From positions 150,496 through 214,495 of the forward strand of contig NZ_JACHGT010000017.1 in NCBI RefSeq assembly GCF_014202425.1: 64,000 bases of DNA, written 5' to 3'. The translations under genes and the position numbers were made by a program. Origin of the DNA: Phytomonospora endophytica. GTDB lineage: Bacteria > Actinomycetota > Actinomycetes > Mycobacteriales > Micromonosporaceae. Under the pieces are notes generated by a model. That model saw only the letters and a list, made by a program, of their open reading frames with translations, was not told where the DNA came from and searched no databases. Of the stretch, positions 63,534 to 64,000 are shown one piece after another (position 1 is the stretch's first letter; the number at the start of each line of letters is the position of its first letter).

Positions 63534-64000
63534 GGGGTGCCTCGATTCGAATCGGGTCGCAACAAGCCGGCCAGTTCCTCGTCGGTGAGTTCGACGAGTG
63601 GCGTGTTGTTTTGTGGTGTGGGTGTGGGTGTGGGGGTGTTGGTGTTGTGGGTGGCGATGGTGGTGAGTTCGTTGATGGTTTGGTGTTCGAAGATGTTTCT
63701 GGGGGTGATGGTGATGCCGTGTTTGGCGAGTGTGGAGACGACTTGGATGGTGAGGATGGAGTCGCCGCCGAGTTCGAAGAAGTTGTCGTTTGCGCCGATG
63801 TTGTGGATGCCTAGTATTTGGGTCCAGGTGTTGGCGATGGTGGTGGCGATTCCGGGGGCTGGGGGTTGGTATTTTTGCTGGATTTGTGGTCTGTTGTTGT
63901 CGGGTTTGGGTAGTGCGTTGCGGTCGAGTTTTCCGTTGTTGTTGAGAGGGAGTGTTGTGAGTGGGATGAAGATGGCGGGGATCATGTAGTGGGGTAGGTG
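63530..64000 (-). CDS. NRPS C-terminal part (A end and PCP), cut by the window edge
   Basis: The visible 156 codons encode the end of an adenylation domain ([27 protein letters not shown] with A10 Lys) and a carrier domain with Ser in [16 protein letters not shown] Thr/Pro-rich linker and an acidic tail ([12 protein letters not shown]), typical of NRPS C-termini, follow. GGDSI is the form seen in carriers that often work with epimerisation domains. Codon use is unlike every other gene here: the coding strand is rich in A and C, poor in G and T (AAC, CAA, ACA, ATC codons). The 4-nt overlap with mbtH places it in the operon. Confidence 0.88.
   Translation of the reverse strand, partial: HLPHYMIPAIFIPLTTLPLNNNGKLDRNALPKPDNNRPQIQQKYQPPAPGIATTIANTWTQILGIHNIGANDNFFELGGDSILTIQVVSTLAKHGITITPRNIFEHQTINELTTIATHNTNTPTPTPTPQNNTPLVELTDEELAGLLRPDSNRGTP

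Noticed and set aside
1..64000. tRNA or rRNA genes
   Set aside because: I saw no cloverleaf-like or rRNA sequence on reading; a covariance search was not possible.

Overview
The window is high-GC DNA whose real genes end most codons in G or C. It carries AfsR/SARP regulators, an ECF42-type sigma factor next to a DGPF-family protein, a WXG-like protein, Tat/lipoprotein exports and a large NRPS locus. This points to an actinomycete (Streptomyces/Micromonospora/Glycomyces-like). The genus cannot be fixed from the sequence alone.

Region 1 (1-8.7 kb) is ordinary chromosome. It holds the 3' part of a two-permease sugar ABC transporter (YtfT/YjfF-like), a divergent SDR/LysR pair with a clear LysR box, a WXG-like protein with a small partner, a VOC protein, a DGPF protein coupled to an ECF42-type sigma gene broken by an in-frame amber codon, and an RDD membrane protein. 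Region 2 (8.9-11.7 kb) has lower GC: an inositol-phosphatase-type enzyme facing an operon of a membrane protein and a HAD phosphatase. Region 3 (12-24.5 kb) has two paralogous lipoproteins (one frameshifted), an AfsR-type regulator, an IS30 transposase scrap, a MarR-controlled oxidase/esterase operon, a NACHT NTPase and a second AfsR-type regulator. Region 4 (24.5-33.8 kb) is an exported/proteolytic group: a GDDSY-repeat secreted protein, a C45-type acylase, a 1276-residue subtilase, an HTH regulator and an Ntn-type amide hydrolase.

Region 5 (33.8-35.6 kb) is a junction: decayed gene ends, an IS3-family element without target duplication, and a CoA-transferase gene whose stop codon lies in the IS terminal repeat. 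Right of it lies the specialised-metabolism locus (35.6-64 kb, continuing beyond the edge). Its left part, on the minus strand, reads IclR regulator, HMG-CoA reductase, mevalonate kinase, diphosphomevalonate decarboxylase, then ketosynthase and the truncated CoA-transferase. Next come a solute-binding protein and an operon of MIO ammonia-lyase/aminomutase, a 37-codon ORF and a P450; the 37-codon ORF overlaps the P450 start. A decayed patch with a phage-type DNA methylase remnant follows, then a Crp-like operator in front of an autonomous 42-codon gene.

On the plus strand a LuxR-type response regulator, an ArsR-type regulator and an MFS exporter run towards the NRPS operon. That operon, read from the right edge, is: end of an NRPS, MbtH, type II thioesterase, C-A-PCP-TE NRPS, a degenerate A-subdomain-PCP protein, a carbamoyltransferase, a stand-alone A domain, a PduX-like GHMP kinase and an A-PCP-C NRPS. 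Four junctions are 4-nt stop/start overlaps. The likely product is a nonribosomal peptide with unusual amino acids: carbamoylated, possibly phosphorylation-derived, possibly a beta-amino or cinnamoyl-type unit. The candidate novelty is the overlapping small ORF/P450 pair behind the MIO enzyme, followed by the incomplete mevalonate block and the unusual NRPS tailoring set.
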